DNA of 64,000 nt from Tenacibaculum aiptasiae (lineage in GTDB: Bacteria > Bacteroidota > Bacteroidia > Flavobacteriales > Flavobacteriaceae), in assembly GCF_008806755.1 (NCBI RefSeq), contig NZ_WAAU01000008.1:62530-126529 (forward strand). Reading direction: 5' to 3'. The first letter of the stretch is position 1; every line of letters begins with the position of its first letter. The notes below the pieces were generated by a model. It saw nothing but the letters and a program-made list of their open reading frames with translations, ran no database searches and was not told the origin of the DNA. Made by a program: the position numbers and the translations under genes. Positions 43,896 to 53,293 of this stretch are shown in pieces.

Positions 43896-44459
43896 TTAGT
43901 TTTTATATCTGTAGTGTCCAATGATTTTAAAATCAAAAAGACAATCTTCAAGTACTTGACCATTACCTATATTATGAACAATCATATATCGTTTTTTATC
44001 TTTTGATTTTTTATCAACAACAATTCCTATGTGTGTAATTCCACCGTGAAGATTCCAGCAAACTATATCACCAGGGACATAATCCTCAGCTTTTTTTGAT
44101 ATAGCTTTTACAGTTCCTTTTCTTTTAAAAAAAGTCATCAAGTTTGGAACTCTTCTGTGGTCTATATTCTTATCGGTAGATTTTAAACCCCAAATTTTAG
44201 GATACAAAGAAAAGTTACTTTTCATATCATTATGTACTTCTTTTTGTAAGTCTATTCCTAGTTTTCTATATGCTCTAATCACAACATCAGTGCAAACACC
44301 TTTATCTGTAGGTACATCTCCATTAGGATACTTTATTGAAAAATAGCTAGGGTCATAAACAACCTTTTGTTTTGTTAATTCTAAACCAGCAGAGCTTAAT
44401 TTATCTTCTTGAGCGAATATAATCTGAGAGAAAAGAACAAAAAGGAATAATAACCTCAT
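43896..44459 (-). CDS. DUF1287 family secreted protein
   Basis: A protein of 187 aa with signal peptide MRLLFLFVLFSQIIFAQ. The core DPSYFSIKYPNGDVPTDKGVCTDVVIRAYRKLGIDLQKEVHNDM contains the Cys, and GITHIGIVVD plus MIVHNIGNG the histidines of an NlpC/P60-like papain fold. DUF1287 proteins are periplasmic and may act on cell wall or peptides, but this is unproven. It is coupled to porX by a one-base overlap (TAATG). Confidence 0.87.
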   Translation of the reverse strand: MRLLFLFVLFSQIIFAQEDKLSSAGLELTKQKVVYDPSYFSIKYPNGDVPTDKGVCTDVVIRAYRKLGIDLQKEVHNDMKSNFSLYPKIWGLKSTDKNIDHRRVPNLMTFFKRKGTVKAISKKAEDYVPGDIVCWNLHGGITHIGIVVDKKSKDKKRYMIVHNIGNGQVLEDCLFDFKIIGHYRYKN

Positions 44460-46006
44460 TATTTCGGATTATAAATTGAACAAGGTATGATTACTTCCTC
44501 TAAAGAAATTCCTCCGTGTTGGTATGTGTTCTTGTAATATTTAACAAAGTGATTGTAATTGTTAGGATAAGCAAAAAACAAATCTTCTTTAGCAAAAATA
44601 AAAGGACTATTTATAGCTACACTTGGTAGAAAAATATCTTTTGGATTTTTAATTGCAAACACATCTTTATCTTCATAACTCAAACTCTTACCAGTTTTAT
44701 AACGTAGGTTAGAGCTGATATTTTTATCACCAATTACCTTCGATGGATTTTTAGAGTTAATTGTACCGTGATCAGTAGTAATAATAAGCTTTTGACCAAG
44801 CTTTTGAGCTTTTTGAATAATGTCATATAGTGGTGAGTTTTTAAACCAACTAACCGTTAAAGATCTATAAGCTTTATCGTCGCCAGCTAACTCTTTAATA
44901 ACCTCCATTTCAGTTTTAGCATGTGAAAGCATGTCAACAAAGTTATATACAACTACAGTTAAATCATTTTGTTTGGTACTATTGTAATTATCTGCTAAAT
45001 CTTTACCACTTTTTAAGGAAACAATTTTATAATATTCATGCTTAATATTTAAACTTAGACGTTTTATTTGAGCATCTAAAAAATTAGCTTCAAATAGGTT
45101 TTTACCACCTTCGTCTGTATCGTTTTTCCAATATTCAGGATGCCTTTTTTCCATTTCAGAAGGCATCAGTCCAGAAAATATAGCATTACGAGCATATTGA
45201 GTAGCAGTAGGTAAAATACTATAATAAGAATGTTCTTCTTCTTTCTTAAAATAATTATTAATGAAAGGCTCAAGAACTCTGTATTGATCGTAACGTAAAT
45301 TATCAATTACAACTAACAAAACACCTTGATCTTTTGATAGGTTAGGGACTATATAATCTTTAAATAAAGTATGAGAAAAAGTAGGTTTATCATCACTGGT
45401 TAACCAACTTTGATAATTTTTCTTAATGAATTTAAAAAATTGTGAATTCGCTTCAGATTTTTGGGATTCTAAAATCTCCAACATTCCAGTATCATTAATA
45501 TTTTCTAGTTCTAGCTCCCAATGAACAAGTTTTTTATATAATTCACTCCATTCTTCATAAGAATTTACCATAGCTAAATCCATAGAGATTTTTCTAAACT
45601 CTTGCTGGTAATTAGAAGTTGTTTTTTCAGAAACTAAACGCGAATGATCTAGATTTTTCTTTAAACTTAATAGTATTTGATTTGGATTAACTGGTTTAAT
45701 CAAATAATCAGCAATTTTAGAACCAATAGCTTCTTCCATAATGTATTCTTCCTCACTCTTTGTAATCATAACCACTGGAAGATTAGCATTTTTTTGCTTG
45801 ATAGCCGATAAAGTTTCAAGTCCGGTAATACCAGGCATGTTTTCGTCTAAAAAAACAATATCAAAATTCTGCTCATCAACTAAATCTATAGCATCAGCAC
45901 CATTGGTAGATGTAGTAACAGAGTAATTCTTCTTTTCTAAAAATAATATATGTGGTTTTAATAAATCGATTTCATCATCAACCCAAAGTATGTCTATGTT
46001 TCTCAT
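44459..46006 (-). CDS. porX: Type IX secretion response regulator PorX (receiver plus PglZ phosphatase domain)
   Basis: A protein of 515 aa. Receiver: ILWVDDEIDLLK, phospho-Asp in DIVFLDENMPG, Lys in YLIKPVNP. A helical linker leads to a PglZ/alkaline phosphatase-like domain with VVIDNLRYDQYR, the presumed nucleophile Thr in ILPTATQYARNAIFSG, NFVDMLSHAKT and the metal-binding TTDHGT. PorX controls gliding and type IX secretion in Bacteroidota with PorY and a sigma factor; PorY is not in this window. The start at 46006 faces the divergent HD gene. Confidence 0.93.
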   Translation of the reverse strand: MRNIDILWVDDEIDLLKPHILFLEKKNYSVTTSTNGADAIDLVDEQNFDIVFLDENMPGITGLETLSAIKQKNANLPVVMITKSEEEYIMEEAIGSKIADYLIKPVNPNQILLSLKKNLDHSRLVSEKTTSNYQQEFRKISMDLAMVNSYEEWSELYKKLVHWELELENINDTGMLEILESQKSEANSQFFKFIKKNYQSWLTSDDKPTFSHTLFKDYIVPNLSKDQGVLLVVIDNLRYDQYRVLEPFINNYFKKEEEHSYYSILPTATQYARNAIFSGLMPSEMEKRHPEYWKNDTDEGGKNLFEANFLDAQIKRLSLNIKHEYYKIVSLKSGKDLADNYNSTKQNDLTVVVYNFVDMLSHAKTEMEVIKELAGDDKAYRSLTVSWFKNSPLYDIIQKAQKLGQKLIITTDHGTINSKNPSKVIGDKNISSNLRYKTGKSLSYEDKDVFAIKNPKDIFLPSVAINSPFIFAKEDLFFAYPNNYNHFVKYYKNTYQHGGISLEEVIIPCSIYNPK

Positions 46007-46155
46007 AAATTTTTTGTGTGTTACACTAAAAATAACGTTTAAATGATCTTTTGTTGTATTTCAAAAAGCTAAAAATACGTTAATAAAGCTTTTGTTAATT
46101 TGCTTTTGTTAATAAATTATGATTCTTTTGTTTTAAATAGAAGTATTTACATATT

Positions 46156-47388
46156 TTGAATAACCAAAAAACGAACAAGTTAAAGATTATAAATGACCCG
46201 ATTTATGGATTTATATCCATACCCAATTCATTAATCTTTGACATTATAGAACATCCGTATTTCCAGCGTTTAAGAAGAGTTACCCAAATGGGATTATCTA
46301 ATTTAGTGTATCCTGGAGCAAATCACACTCGTTTTCATCATGCTATTGGTTGTATGCATTTAATGCAAAAAGCTGTACGTATTCTTAGGACAAAAGGAGT
46401 AAAAATATCTGATGAAGAAGCAAATGCATTGTACATAGCTATTTTACTACACGATATAGGACATGGAGCTTTTTCTCACGCTTTAGAGCATAGTATTGTT
46501 AATGGAATAACGCATGAAGAAATTTCTTTAAAATTTATGAAAGCGTTAAATAAAGAGTTTGATGGACAATTAAGTTTAGCAATTCAAATTTTTGAAGGAA
46601 AATATGATCGGGAGTTTTTATATCAATTAATATCGAGTCAATTAGATATAGACCGTTTAGATTATTTAAAAAGAGATAGTTTTTATACAGGAGTAGCTGA
46701 AGGGAATATTTCATCAGATCGTTTGATAACAATGATGAACGTTGTGAATGATGAATTGGTGATAGAGCAAAAAGGAATATATTCTGTAGAAAAATTTATC
46801 ATAGCTAGACGTTTAATGTACTGGCAAGTTTATTTGCATAAAACAGGTTTGGTTGCAGAAAATACGTTGGTAAATGTTTTAAAAAGAGCTAAAGAATTAG
46901 CAATGAAAGGTGTTGAATTACCAGCTAGCAAAGCTTTTAAATATTTTCTATATACAAAAATAACAGAAGAGAATTTTACAAACGATACATTGAATATATT
47001 TTCAGAATTAGATGATTATGATGTAATGGCAGCTATTAAAGAATGGGTGAACCATGAAGATTACGTATTATCTTTTTTAGCAAAAATGATTATTCATCGA
47101 AATCTTTTAAAAATTGAAATTCAAGGAAAACCTTTTAAAGAAGAATATGAAAAGGAAATTTTTAACAAGGTTTTGAAAAATGATCATGTGAATAAAGAAA
47201 ATATAAACTATTTTGTAATTTCTAGTAAAGTTAAGCATCAAGCATATAATACTGATAAGCCTATTAAAATTTATGCAAAAACAGGTGAGTTAATAGATAT
47301 AGCTAAGGCATCAGATCAATTGAACTTGAAAGCATTAACAAAACCAGTAATAAAACATTACTTGTGTTATCCTAAAAAAATGATTTAA
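46156..47388 (+). CDS. HD-domain phosphohydrolase (dGTPase/SAMHD1-like)
   Basis: A protein of 410 aa that starts at TTG: an in-frame stop lies 18 bp upstream and the conserved KIINDPIYGFISIP begins at codon 9, so no later ATG fits. HTRFHHAIGCMHLM gives the first His, and LLHDIGHGAFSHALEH the HD pair plus later His. RLDYLKRDSFYTGV follows. It belongs to a family of metal-dependent phosphohydrolases that may act on (d)NTPs. It lies between divergent porX and lpxD, a common flavobacterial order as I recall. Confidence 0.85.
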   Translation: MNNQKTNKLKIINDPIYGFISIPNSLIFDIIEHPYFQRLRRVTQMGLSNLVYPGANHTRFHHAIGCMHLMQKAVRILRTKGVKISDEEANALYIAILLHDIGHGAFSHALEHSIVNGITHEEISLKFMKALNKEFDGQLSLAIQIFEGKYDREFLYQLISSQLDIDRLDYLKRDSFYTGVAEGNISSDRLITMMNVVNDELVIEQKGIYSVEKFIIARRLMYWQVYLHKTGLVAENTLVNVLKRAKELAMKGVELPASKAFKYFLYTKITEENFTNDTLNIFSELDDYDVMAAIKEWVNHEDYVLSFLAKMIIHRNLLKIEIQGKPFKEEYEKEIFNKVLKNDHVNKENINYFVISSKVKHQAYNTDKPIKIYAKTGELIDIAKASDQLNLKALTKPVIKHYLCYPKKMI

Positions 47389-47434
47389 AAAAAATCATAA
47401 AAGGACAAAGGATATGTATTTGAACAAAAATAAT

Positions 47435-47442
47435 TACTTTTG
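47435..47442 (+). promoter_or_regulatory. Candidate -7 box just before lpxD
   Basis: TACTTTTG fits TAnnTTTG and is followed by CAG as in the SRP RNA promoter. It ends 6 bp before the lpxD ATG at 47449. The -33 element is not at a good distance (TTG gives 12 bp). Confidence 0.35.
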
Positions 47443-47448
47443 CAGATA

Positions 47449-48489
47449 ATGAAATTTAAAGCAAAACAAATAGCTGATATATTAGAAGGTGAGATTGTAG
47501 GGGATCCTAATATAGAAGTAGATAAACTTTCTAAAATAGAAGAGGGCTCAGAGGGGTCTTTAACTTTTTTGTCAAACCCTAAGTATAATTCATATATATA
47601 TACAACTAATGCTTCTGTAGCAATAGTTAATAAGAGTTTTGAACCAGAAAAAGAGATTGAGACAACATTAATTAAAGTTGATGATGCATATCAGTCTTTT
47701 TCGAAGTTATTAGAATTTTATAACGAGGCAAAAAATAATAAACAAGGAAGAGAAAATCCTCATTTTATAGCTGATTCAGCAAAAATAGGGGAGAATGAAT
47801 ATATAGGAGCTTATTCTTACATAGGGAATAATGTAGTATTAGGAGAAAATGTAAAGATTTTTCCAAACTCATATATAGGTGATAACTCTACAATAGGAGA
47901 TAACACTGTTATTTTTGCAGGAGTTAAGATTTACTCTGAAACACAAATAGGAAAGAATTGTAAAATACATTCAGGCAGTGTTATTGGAGCTGATGGATTT
48001 GGTTTTGCTCCAGATGAGAATGGAGAATATAAAGCGATTCCTCAAATAGGAAATGTTATTATTGAAGATAATGTAGATATAGGATCAAACTCTACAATAG
48101 ATAGAGCTACATTAGGATCAACAGTAATAAGAAAAGGAGTAAAACTTGATAACCAAATACAAGTAGCTCATAATGTAGAAATAGGGAAAAATACGGTAAT
48201 AGCATCTCAATCAGGTATTGCAGGATCAACTAAAATAGGAGAGAACTGTATGATTGGTGGACAAGTAGGTATTGTAGGTCATATTTCTATAGGTAATAAT
48301 GTGAAAATTCAAGCACAGTCAGGAATAGGTAGGAACTTAAAGGATGGAGATGTAGTGCAAGGTACACCAGCCTTTGGATATTCAGATTATAACAAATCCT
48401 ATGTGTATTTTAAAAAGTTACCAAAACTAGCATCGACAATAGATAAAATTGAAAAAGAGTTCAATGCTCAAAAAATAAAAAATGAGTAA
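47449..48489 (+). CDS. lpxD: UDP-3-O-acylglucosamine N-acyltransferase LpxD
   Basis: ATG at 47449 (MKFKAKQIADILEG) is preferred over an in-frame TTG 9 bp upstream; 346 aa. An N-terminal uridine-binding domain (about 1-100) precedes the left-handed beta helix. IDNQIQVAHNVEIGKNTVIASQSGIAGST holds the catalytic His, and a C-terminal helix follows. It adds the second 3-OH acyl chain to lipid A precursor. Its stop overlaps the lpxC ATG by 8 bp, so the genes are coupled. Confidence 0.95.
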   Translation: MKFKAKQIADILEGEIVGDPNIEVDKLSKIEEGSEGSLTFLSNPKYNSYIYTTNASVAIVNKSFEPEKEIETTLIKVDDAYQSFSKLLEFYNEAKNNKQGRENPHFIADSAKIGENEYIGAYSYIGNNVVLGENVKIFPNSYIGDNSTIGDNTVIFAGVKIYSETQIGKNCKIHSGSVIGADGFGFAPDENGEYKAIPQIGNVIIEDNVDIGSNSTIDRATLGSTVIRKGVKLDNQIQVAHNVEIGKNTVIASQSGIAGSTKIGENCMIGGQVGIVGHISIGNNVKIQAQSGIGRNLKDGDVVQGTPAFGYSDYNKSYVYFKKLPKLASTIDKIEKEFNAQKIKNE

Positions 48490-49873
48490 ACAACAAAAAA
48501 CAATACAGAATGAAGTTACATTATCTGGTGTAGGACTACATACAGGTAATGAAGTTACAATGGTATTTAAACCAGCACCAGTAAATAATGGATTTGCTTT
48601 TAAGCGTGTTGATTTAGAAGGACAACCAATCATAGAAGCAAAAGCTGATTATGTAACAAATACTCAGAGAGGTACAAACCTTGAGAAAAATGGAGTACAG
48701 ATTCAAACATCTGAACATGTTTTAGCGGCAGCAGTAGGTTTAGATATTGATAATTTAATTATCGAAATCAATGCGTCAGAGCCACCAATTATGGATGGTT
48801 CTTCTAAGTTTTTTGTTAAAGCTTTAGAAGAAGCTGGTATTGTAGAACAAGATGCTGAAATTGAAGAATATGTTGTAAAAGAAATTATATCATATAAAGA
48901 TGAATCTACTGGAAGCGAAATTATTTTAATGCCTTCAGATGAGTATCAAGTAACTACTATGGTAGATTTTGGAACTAAGATTTTAGGAACTCAAAATGCT
49001 ACTTTAGATAGAATTTCTGATTTCAAAGAAAATATTTCAGCAGCAAGAACTTTTAGTTTCTTACATGAAATTGAAATGTTGTTAGAAAATGATCTGATTA
49101 AAGGTGGAGATTTAAATAATGCTATTGTATATGTTGATAAAGAATTATCAGAGAGTACAACGGAAAAATTAAAAAAGGCTTTTAAAAAGGACGATATAAA
49201 AATAAAATCAAATGGGATTCTAGATAATTTAGAATTGCATTGGGCTAATGAAGCTGCTCGTCATAAATTATTAGATGTAATTGGTGATTTAGCTTTAGTA
49301 GGTACTCGTATTAGAGGTAAAGTAATAGCAAATAAACCAGGACATTTAGTAAACACCTTATTTGCTAAGAAATTAGCGAAAATTATTAAGAAGGAGAAAC
49401 GTAATAATGTGCCAACATTTAATTTAAATGAAGAACCATTAATGGATATCCATAAAATTATGGATATTTTACCACATCGTCCACCATTCTTATTAATTGA
49501 TAGAATTTTAGAGTTATCAGATAGGCATGTTGTTGGAATGAAAAATGTAACAATGAATGAAGATTTCTTTGTTGGACATTTTCCAGGAGCACCAGTAATG
49601 CCAGGGGTTTTACAAGTAGAAGCAATGGCTCAATGTGGAGGAGTATTAGTATTAAATACTGTACCAGATCCAGAAAACTATTTAACTTATTTCATGAAAA
49701 TGGATAATGTTAAATTCAAACAAAAAGTATTACCAGGAGATACCTTAATTTTTAAAGCAGAATTAATTACTCCAATAAGAAGAGGTATTTGTCATATGCA
49801 AGCATATACATATGCGAATGGAAAGATAGTAGCAGAAGCTGAATTAATGGCGCAAATATCAAAAGTAAAATAG
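48482..49873 (+). CDS. lpxC-fabZ: Bifunctional LpxC deacetylase / FabZ dehydratase fusion
   Basis: A protein of 463 aa. The LpxC half (about 1-310) has QNEVTLSGVGLHTGNEV, SEHVLAAAVGLDIDNLIIEI, PPIMDGSS and HLDVIGDLALVG-like HKLLDVIGDLALVGTRIRGKV with zinc ligands. The FabZ half (about 315-463) has DILPHRPPFLLIDR with the catalytic His, GHFPGAPVMPGVLQVEAMAQCGG with the catalytic Glu. LpxC commits UDP-acyl-GlcNAc to lipid A; FabZ dehydrates 3-OH-acyl-ACP. The fusion is a known Bacteroidota trait and ties lipid A and fatty acid synthesis. Confidence 0.97.
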   Translation: MSKQQKTIQNEVTLSGVGLHTGNEVTMVFKPAPVNNGFAFKRVDLEGQPIIEAKADYVTNTQRGTNLEKNGVQIQTSEHVLAAAVGLDIDNLIIEINASEPPIMDGSSKFFVKALEEAGIVEQDAEIEEYVVKEIISYKDESTGSEIILMPSDEYQVTTMVDFGTKILGTQNATLDRISDFKENISAARTFSFLHEIEMLLENDLIKGGDLNNAIVYVDKELSESTTEKLKKAFKKDDIKIKSNGILDNLELHWANEAARHKLLDVIGDLALVGTRIRGKVIANKPGHLVNTLFAKKLAKIIKKEKRNNVPTFNLNEEPLMDIHKIMDILPHRPPFLLIDRILELSDRHVVGMKNVTMNEDFFVGHFPGAPVMPGVLQVEAMAQCGGVLVLNTVPDPENYLTYFMKMDNVKFKQKVLPGDTLIFKAELITPIRRGICHMQAYTYANGKIVAEAELMAQISKVK

Positions 49874-49874
49874 T

Positions 49875-50660
49875 ATGAATCAACCACTAGCATACGTACA
49901 TCCCCAAGCAAAAATTGCTAGAAATGTAGTTATAGAACCTTTTACAACAATTCATGCTAATGTAGAAATTGGCTCAGGAACATGGATTGGTTCCAATGTA
50001 ACAATTATGGAAGGAGCTCGTATAGGGAAAAATTGTAGAATTTTTCCTGGAGCAGTTATATCAGCTATACCTCAAGACTTAAAGTATAACGATGAGGAAA
50101 CTACAGTAGAAATAGGTGATAACGTAACTATTCGTGAATGTGTTACAATAAATAGAGGTACTACAGATAGAATGAAAACAGTAGTAGGAGATAATTGTTT
50201 AATTATGGCTTATTGCCATATTGCACATGATTGTTTCGTAGGAAATAATTGTATTTTTTCTAACAATACTACTTTAGCAGGTCACGTAAATATCGGAGAT
50301 AATGTTGTTTTGGCAGGTATGGTAGCGGTACATCAGTTTGCATCGGTTGGAAATCATGCTTTTGTAACAGGAGGGTCATTAGTACGTAAAGATGTACCTC
50401 CATATGTAAAAGCAGCAAGAGAGCCTTTATCATATGTAGGAATTAATTCAGTAGGATTAAGAAGGAGAGGATTTACGACTGAAAAAATTAGAGAAATTCA
50501 AGATATATTCAGAATATTGTTCCAGAAAAATTTCAATAACACTCAAGCAATAGCTATTATTGAGGCAGAAATGGAAGCTACATCTGAAAGAGATGAAATA
50601 GTTCAATTCATAAAAGATTCTCATAGAGGAATTATGAAAGGATATTTTAAAACAAGTTAG
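49875..50660 (+). CDS. lpxA: UDP-N-acetylglucosamine O-acyltransferase LpxA
   Basis: A protein of 261 aa, standard length. Hexapeptide repeats from residue 7 on, ISAIPQDLKYNDEETTVEIGDNVTIRECVTINRGT and AYCHIAHDCFVGNNC with the catalytic His and VHQFASVGNHAFVTGGS. The C-terminal helical part is GLRRRGFTTEKIREIQDIFRILF. It adds the first 3-OH acyl chain to UDP-GlcNAc. It begins 1 bp after the fusion's stop codon. Confidence 0.96.
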   Translation: MNQPLAYVHPQAKIARNVVIEPFTTIHANVEIGSGTWIGSNVTIMEGARIGKNCRIFPGAVISAIPQDLKYNDEETTVEIGDNVTIRECVTINRGTTDRMKTVVGDNCLIMAYCHIAHDCFVGNNCIFSNNTTLAGHVNIGDNVVLAGMVAVHQFASVGNHAFVTGGSLVRKDVPPYVKAAREPLSYVGINSVGLRRRGFTTEKIREIQDIFRILFQKNFNNTQAIAIIEAEMEATSERDEIVQFIKDSHRGIMKGYFKTS

Positions 50661-50726
50661 AAAAAATAAAATTGTTTTAAGACTTACTATGTCTTTAGAA
50701 CGAATTATAAAATAAGCATAAATAGA

Positions 50727-51293
50727 ATGGCTACAACATCAGATATTAAAAACGGACTATGTATGAGATACAACAGCGATATATATAAAGTTGTTGAATT
50801 TTTACATGTAAAACCAGGGAAAGGCCCAGCGTTTGTAAGAACTAAGTTAAAAAGTGTAACTAACGGAAAAGTAATTGAAAATACATTTCCTTCAGGAAGA
50901 AAGATAGATGCTGTTAGAGTTGAAACACATAAGTTTCAATATTTATACAATGAAGGAGAAACATTTCACTTCATGAATCAAGTTGATTATTCTCAAATTT
51001 CATTAGAAAAAAGTGCTTTAGATGCGCCAGAATTAATGAAAGAAGGAGAAATTGTAACTATTATTATCAATTCAGAAGATGAAATGCCTTTAGCTGTTGA
51101 AATGCCAGCAAGTGTAATATTAGAGGTTACTCATACTGAACCAGGAGTTAAAGGTAATACAGCAACAAACGCTACAAAGCCAGCAACTGTTGAAACTGGA
51201 GCACGAGTAAATGTACCTTTATTTATTAATGAAGGAGATAAAATTAAAATAGAAACAACAAAAGGTACGTATCAAGAGCGTATCAAAGAATAA
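50727..51293 (+). CDS. efp: Elongation factor P
   Basis: A protein of 188 aa. The KOW-like N-domain has VVEFLHVKPGKGPAFVRTKLKSV, whose Lys/Gly loop reaches the ribosome's peptidyl centre, and the OB domains end with the signature VTHTEPGVKGNTATNATKPATVETGARVNVPLFINEGDKIKI. It relieves stalling at polyproline. It sits 66 bp after lpxA in the lipid A cluster and ends in a hairpin. Confidence 0.96.
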   Translation: MATTSDIKNGLCMRYNSDIYKVVEFLHVKPGKGPAFVRTKLKSVTNGKVIENTFPSGRKIDAVRVETHKFQYLYNEGETFHFMNQVDYSQISLEKSALDAPELMKEGEIVTIIINSEDEMPLAVEMPASVILEVTHTEPGVKGNTATNATKPATVETGARVNVPLFINEGDKIKIETTKGTYQERIKE

Positions 51294-51296
51294 AAC

Positions 51297-51322
51297 AATT
51301 CCCGCATCTGCGGGAATTTCTT
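51297..51322 (+). terminator. Intrinsic terminator after efp
   Basis: A 10-bp stem AATTCCCGCA / TGCGGGAATT (51297-51306 and 51309-51318) with a two-base loop and a T-rich tail TTCTTTTCT. It ends only a few bases before the ATG of the second lpxD-like gene at 51327. Confidence 0.7.
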
Positions 51323-51326
51323 TTCT

Positions 51327-52247
51327 ATGAAATTTAAGCAAACACAAACTTTAGAACAAATAGCTACATTATTAAATGTAGAATTTGTTGGTGATAAAGA
51401 TTTTCCTGTAAAAGGAATAAATGAAATTCATGTAGTTGAAAAAGGAGACATAGTTTTTGTAGATCATCCTAAATACTACAACAAAGCATTAAATTCTGCT
51501 GCTACTACTATTTTAATTAATAAGAAAGTAGATTGTCCAGAGGGTAAATCATTATTAATTTCAGACGATCCATTTCGAGATTTTAATAAAATTACAAAAC
51601 ATTATAATCCATTTATTGCTTCTCATAAAAGTATTGCAGATTCAGCTATAATAGGTGCAGAAACAATAATTCAACCTAATGTATTTGTAGGAGAGAATGT
51701 TACTATTGGTAAAAATTGTTTAATTCATGCCAATGTAGTAATTAACAATGATTGTGTAATTGGAGATAATGTAACAATTCATGCCAATACAGTATTAGGA
51801 GGAGATGCTTTTTATTATAAAAATAGACCAGAAGGATTTGATAAATTAATTTCTGGAGGTAGAGTTGTAATAAAAGATAATGTAGATTTAGGAGCTTCCT
51901 GTACAATAGATAGAGGAGTAACTGGAGATACAACTATAGGTAAAGGAACTAAGATTGATAATCAAGTACATGTTGGACATGACACAGTTATAGGTGAAAA
52001 ATGTTTAATCGCTGCTCAGACAGGTATTGCAGGTTGTACAGTAATAGAAGATGAAGTAACTATCTGGGGACAAGTAGGAATAATTAGTGGTTTAACTATA
52101 GAAAAAGGAACAGTATTAATGGCGCAAACAGGAGTTTCAAAGTCTTTAAAGAAAGGAACTTATTATGGAACACCACAAAGAGAATACCGTCAAACTATGC
52201 GTGAAGTTATCTATTTAAAAAACGCAACAAAACCAAATAAAAAGTAA
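51327..52247 (+). CDS. Second LpxD-like UDP-3-O-acylglucosamine N-acyltransferase
   Basis: A protein of 306 aa, about 40 residues shorter than the first LpxD at 47449. The N-domain (VVEKGDIVFVDHPKYYNKALNSAATTILI) and the beta helix are conserved. KIDNQVHVGHDTVIGEKCLIAAQTGIAGC keeps the catalytic His. The C-terminal helical extension is replaced by a short basic tail (MREVIYLKNATKPNKK). It may acylate a different acceptor or use another chain length. It lies between efp and sucD. Confidence 0.9.
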   Translation: MKFKQTQTLEQIATLLNVEFVGDKDFPVKGINEIHVVEKGDIVFVDHPKYYNKALNSAATTILINKKVDCPEGKSLLISDDPFRDFNKITKHYNPFIASHKSIADSAIIGAETIIQPNVFVGENVTIGKNCLIHANVVINNDCVIGDNVTIHANTVLGGDAFYYKNRPEGFDKLISGGRVVIKDNVDLGASCTIDRGVTGDTTIGKGTKIDNQVHVGHDTVIGEKCLIAAQTGIAGCTVIEDEVTIWGQVGIISGLTIEKGTVLMAQTGVSKSLKKGTYYGTPQREYRQTMREVIYLKNATKPNKK

Positions 52248-52258
52248 CGTAAATTTAA

Positions 52259-52289
52259 TTGTGAAAAAACAATTAAAAAGCTATTTTTG
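52259..52289 (+). promoter_or_regulatory. Promoter of sucD
   Basis: TTG at 52259-52261, a 20-bp spacer and TATTTTTG at 52282-52289 match the Bacteroidota consensus; the ATG is 31 bp downstream. Confidence 0.62.
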
Positions 52290-52320
52290 TCTGACTTAAA
52301 AATAAATAAAAAACAAACCA

Positions 52321-53193
52321 ATGAGTGTTTTAGTAAATAAAGATTCGAAAATTATTGTACAAGGATTTACTGGTAGTGAAGGAACTTTTCACGCAGGTCA
52401 AATGATTGACTATGGAACTAACATCGTAGGAGGTGTTACACCAGGTAAAGGAGGTCAAGAACATTTAGGTAAGCCAGTTTTTAACACAGTTGCAGAAGCT
52501 GTTGAAAAAGCAGGAGCTGATACTTCTATTATTTTTGTACCACCAGCATTTGCTGCTGATGCAATTATGGAATCTGCTGAAGCAGGAATCAAAGTAATCA
52601 TTTGTATTACTGAAGGAATTCCTACAGCTGATATGGTTAAGGTAAAAGCTTATATTGATAACTTAGATTGTACTTTAGTAGGACCTAACTGTCCAGGTGT
52701 AATTACACCAGATGAAGCTAAAGTTGGTATTATGCCAGGATTTATCTTTAAAAAAGGAAAAGTAGGAATTGTTTCCAAATCAGGTACATTAACATATGAA
52801 GCTGCAGATCAAGTTGTAAAACAAGGATTTGGAATTACTACAGCAATTGGTATTGGTGGAGATCCAATAATTGGAACAACTACAAAAGAAGCTGTTGAGT
52901 TGTTAATGAATGACGATGAAACTGAAGCAATCGTAATGATTGGTGAAATTGGAGGGAACCTAGAAGCAGAAGCTGCTCGTTGGATTAAAGCTGATGGTAA
53001 CCGTAAGCCAGTTATTGGTTTTATCGCAGGTCAAACTGCACCAGCAGGAAGAACTATGGGACACGCTGGAGCAATTGTAGGTGGAGCTGATGATACTGCA
53101 CAAGCAAAGATGAAAATTTTAGCAGAAAATGGAGTACATGTAGTAGAATCTCCTGCTAAAATTGGTGAAATGGTAGCAAAAGCATTGGCATAG
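52321..53193 (+). CDS. sucD: Succinate--CoA ligase, alpha subunit
   Basis: A protein of 290 aa. [31 protein letters not shown] binds Co[23 protein letters not shown] follows, and [13 protein letters not shown] carries the phospho-His. It catalyses substrate-level phosphorylation in the TCA cycle with SucC, which is not adjacent here. It has its own promoter and terminator. Confidence 0.97.
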   Translation: MSVLVNKDSKIIVQGFTGSEGTFHAGQMIDYGTNIVGGVTPGKGGQEHLGKPVFNTVAEAVEKAGADTSIIFVPPAFAADAIMESAEAGIKVIICITEGIPTADMVKVKAYIDNLDCTLVGPNCPGVITPDEAKVGIMPGFIFKKGKVGIVSKSGTLTYEAADQVVKQGFGITTAIGIGGDPIIGTTTKEAVELLMNDDETEAIVMIGEIGGNLEAEAARWIKADGNRKPVIGFIAGQTAPAGRTMGHAGAIVGGADDTAQAKMKILAENGVHVVESPAKIGEMVAKALA

Positions 53194-53234
53194 TTTTTTA
53201 TAAAAACTGTTAAAAAGCTAAAATATATTTCTTT

Positions 53235-53268
53235 AAAATCCGTTGAATTTGTAAATTCAACGGATTTT
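53235..53268 (+). terminator. Intrinsic terminator of sucD
   Basis: A 16-bp perfect stem (53235-53250 and 53253-53268, core ATCCGTTGAATTT / AAATTCAACGGAT) with a two-base loop, followed by a T-run. Confidence 0.88.
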
Positions 53269-53293
53269 TTAATTTAATCAAACACAAATACAA

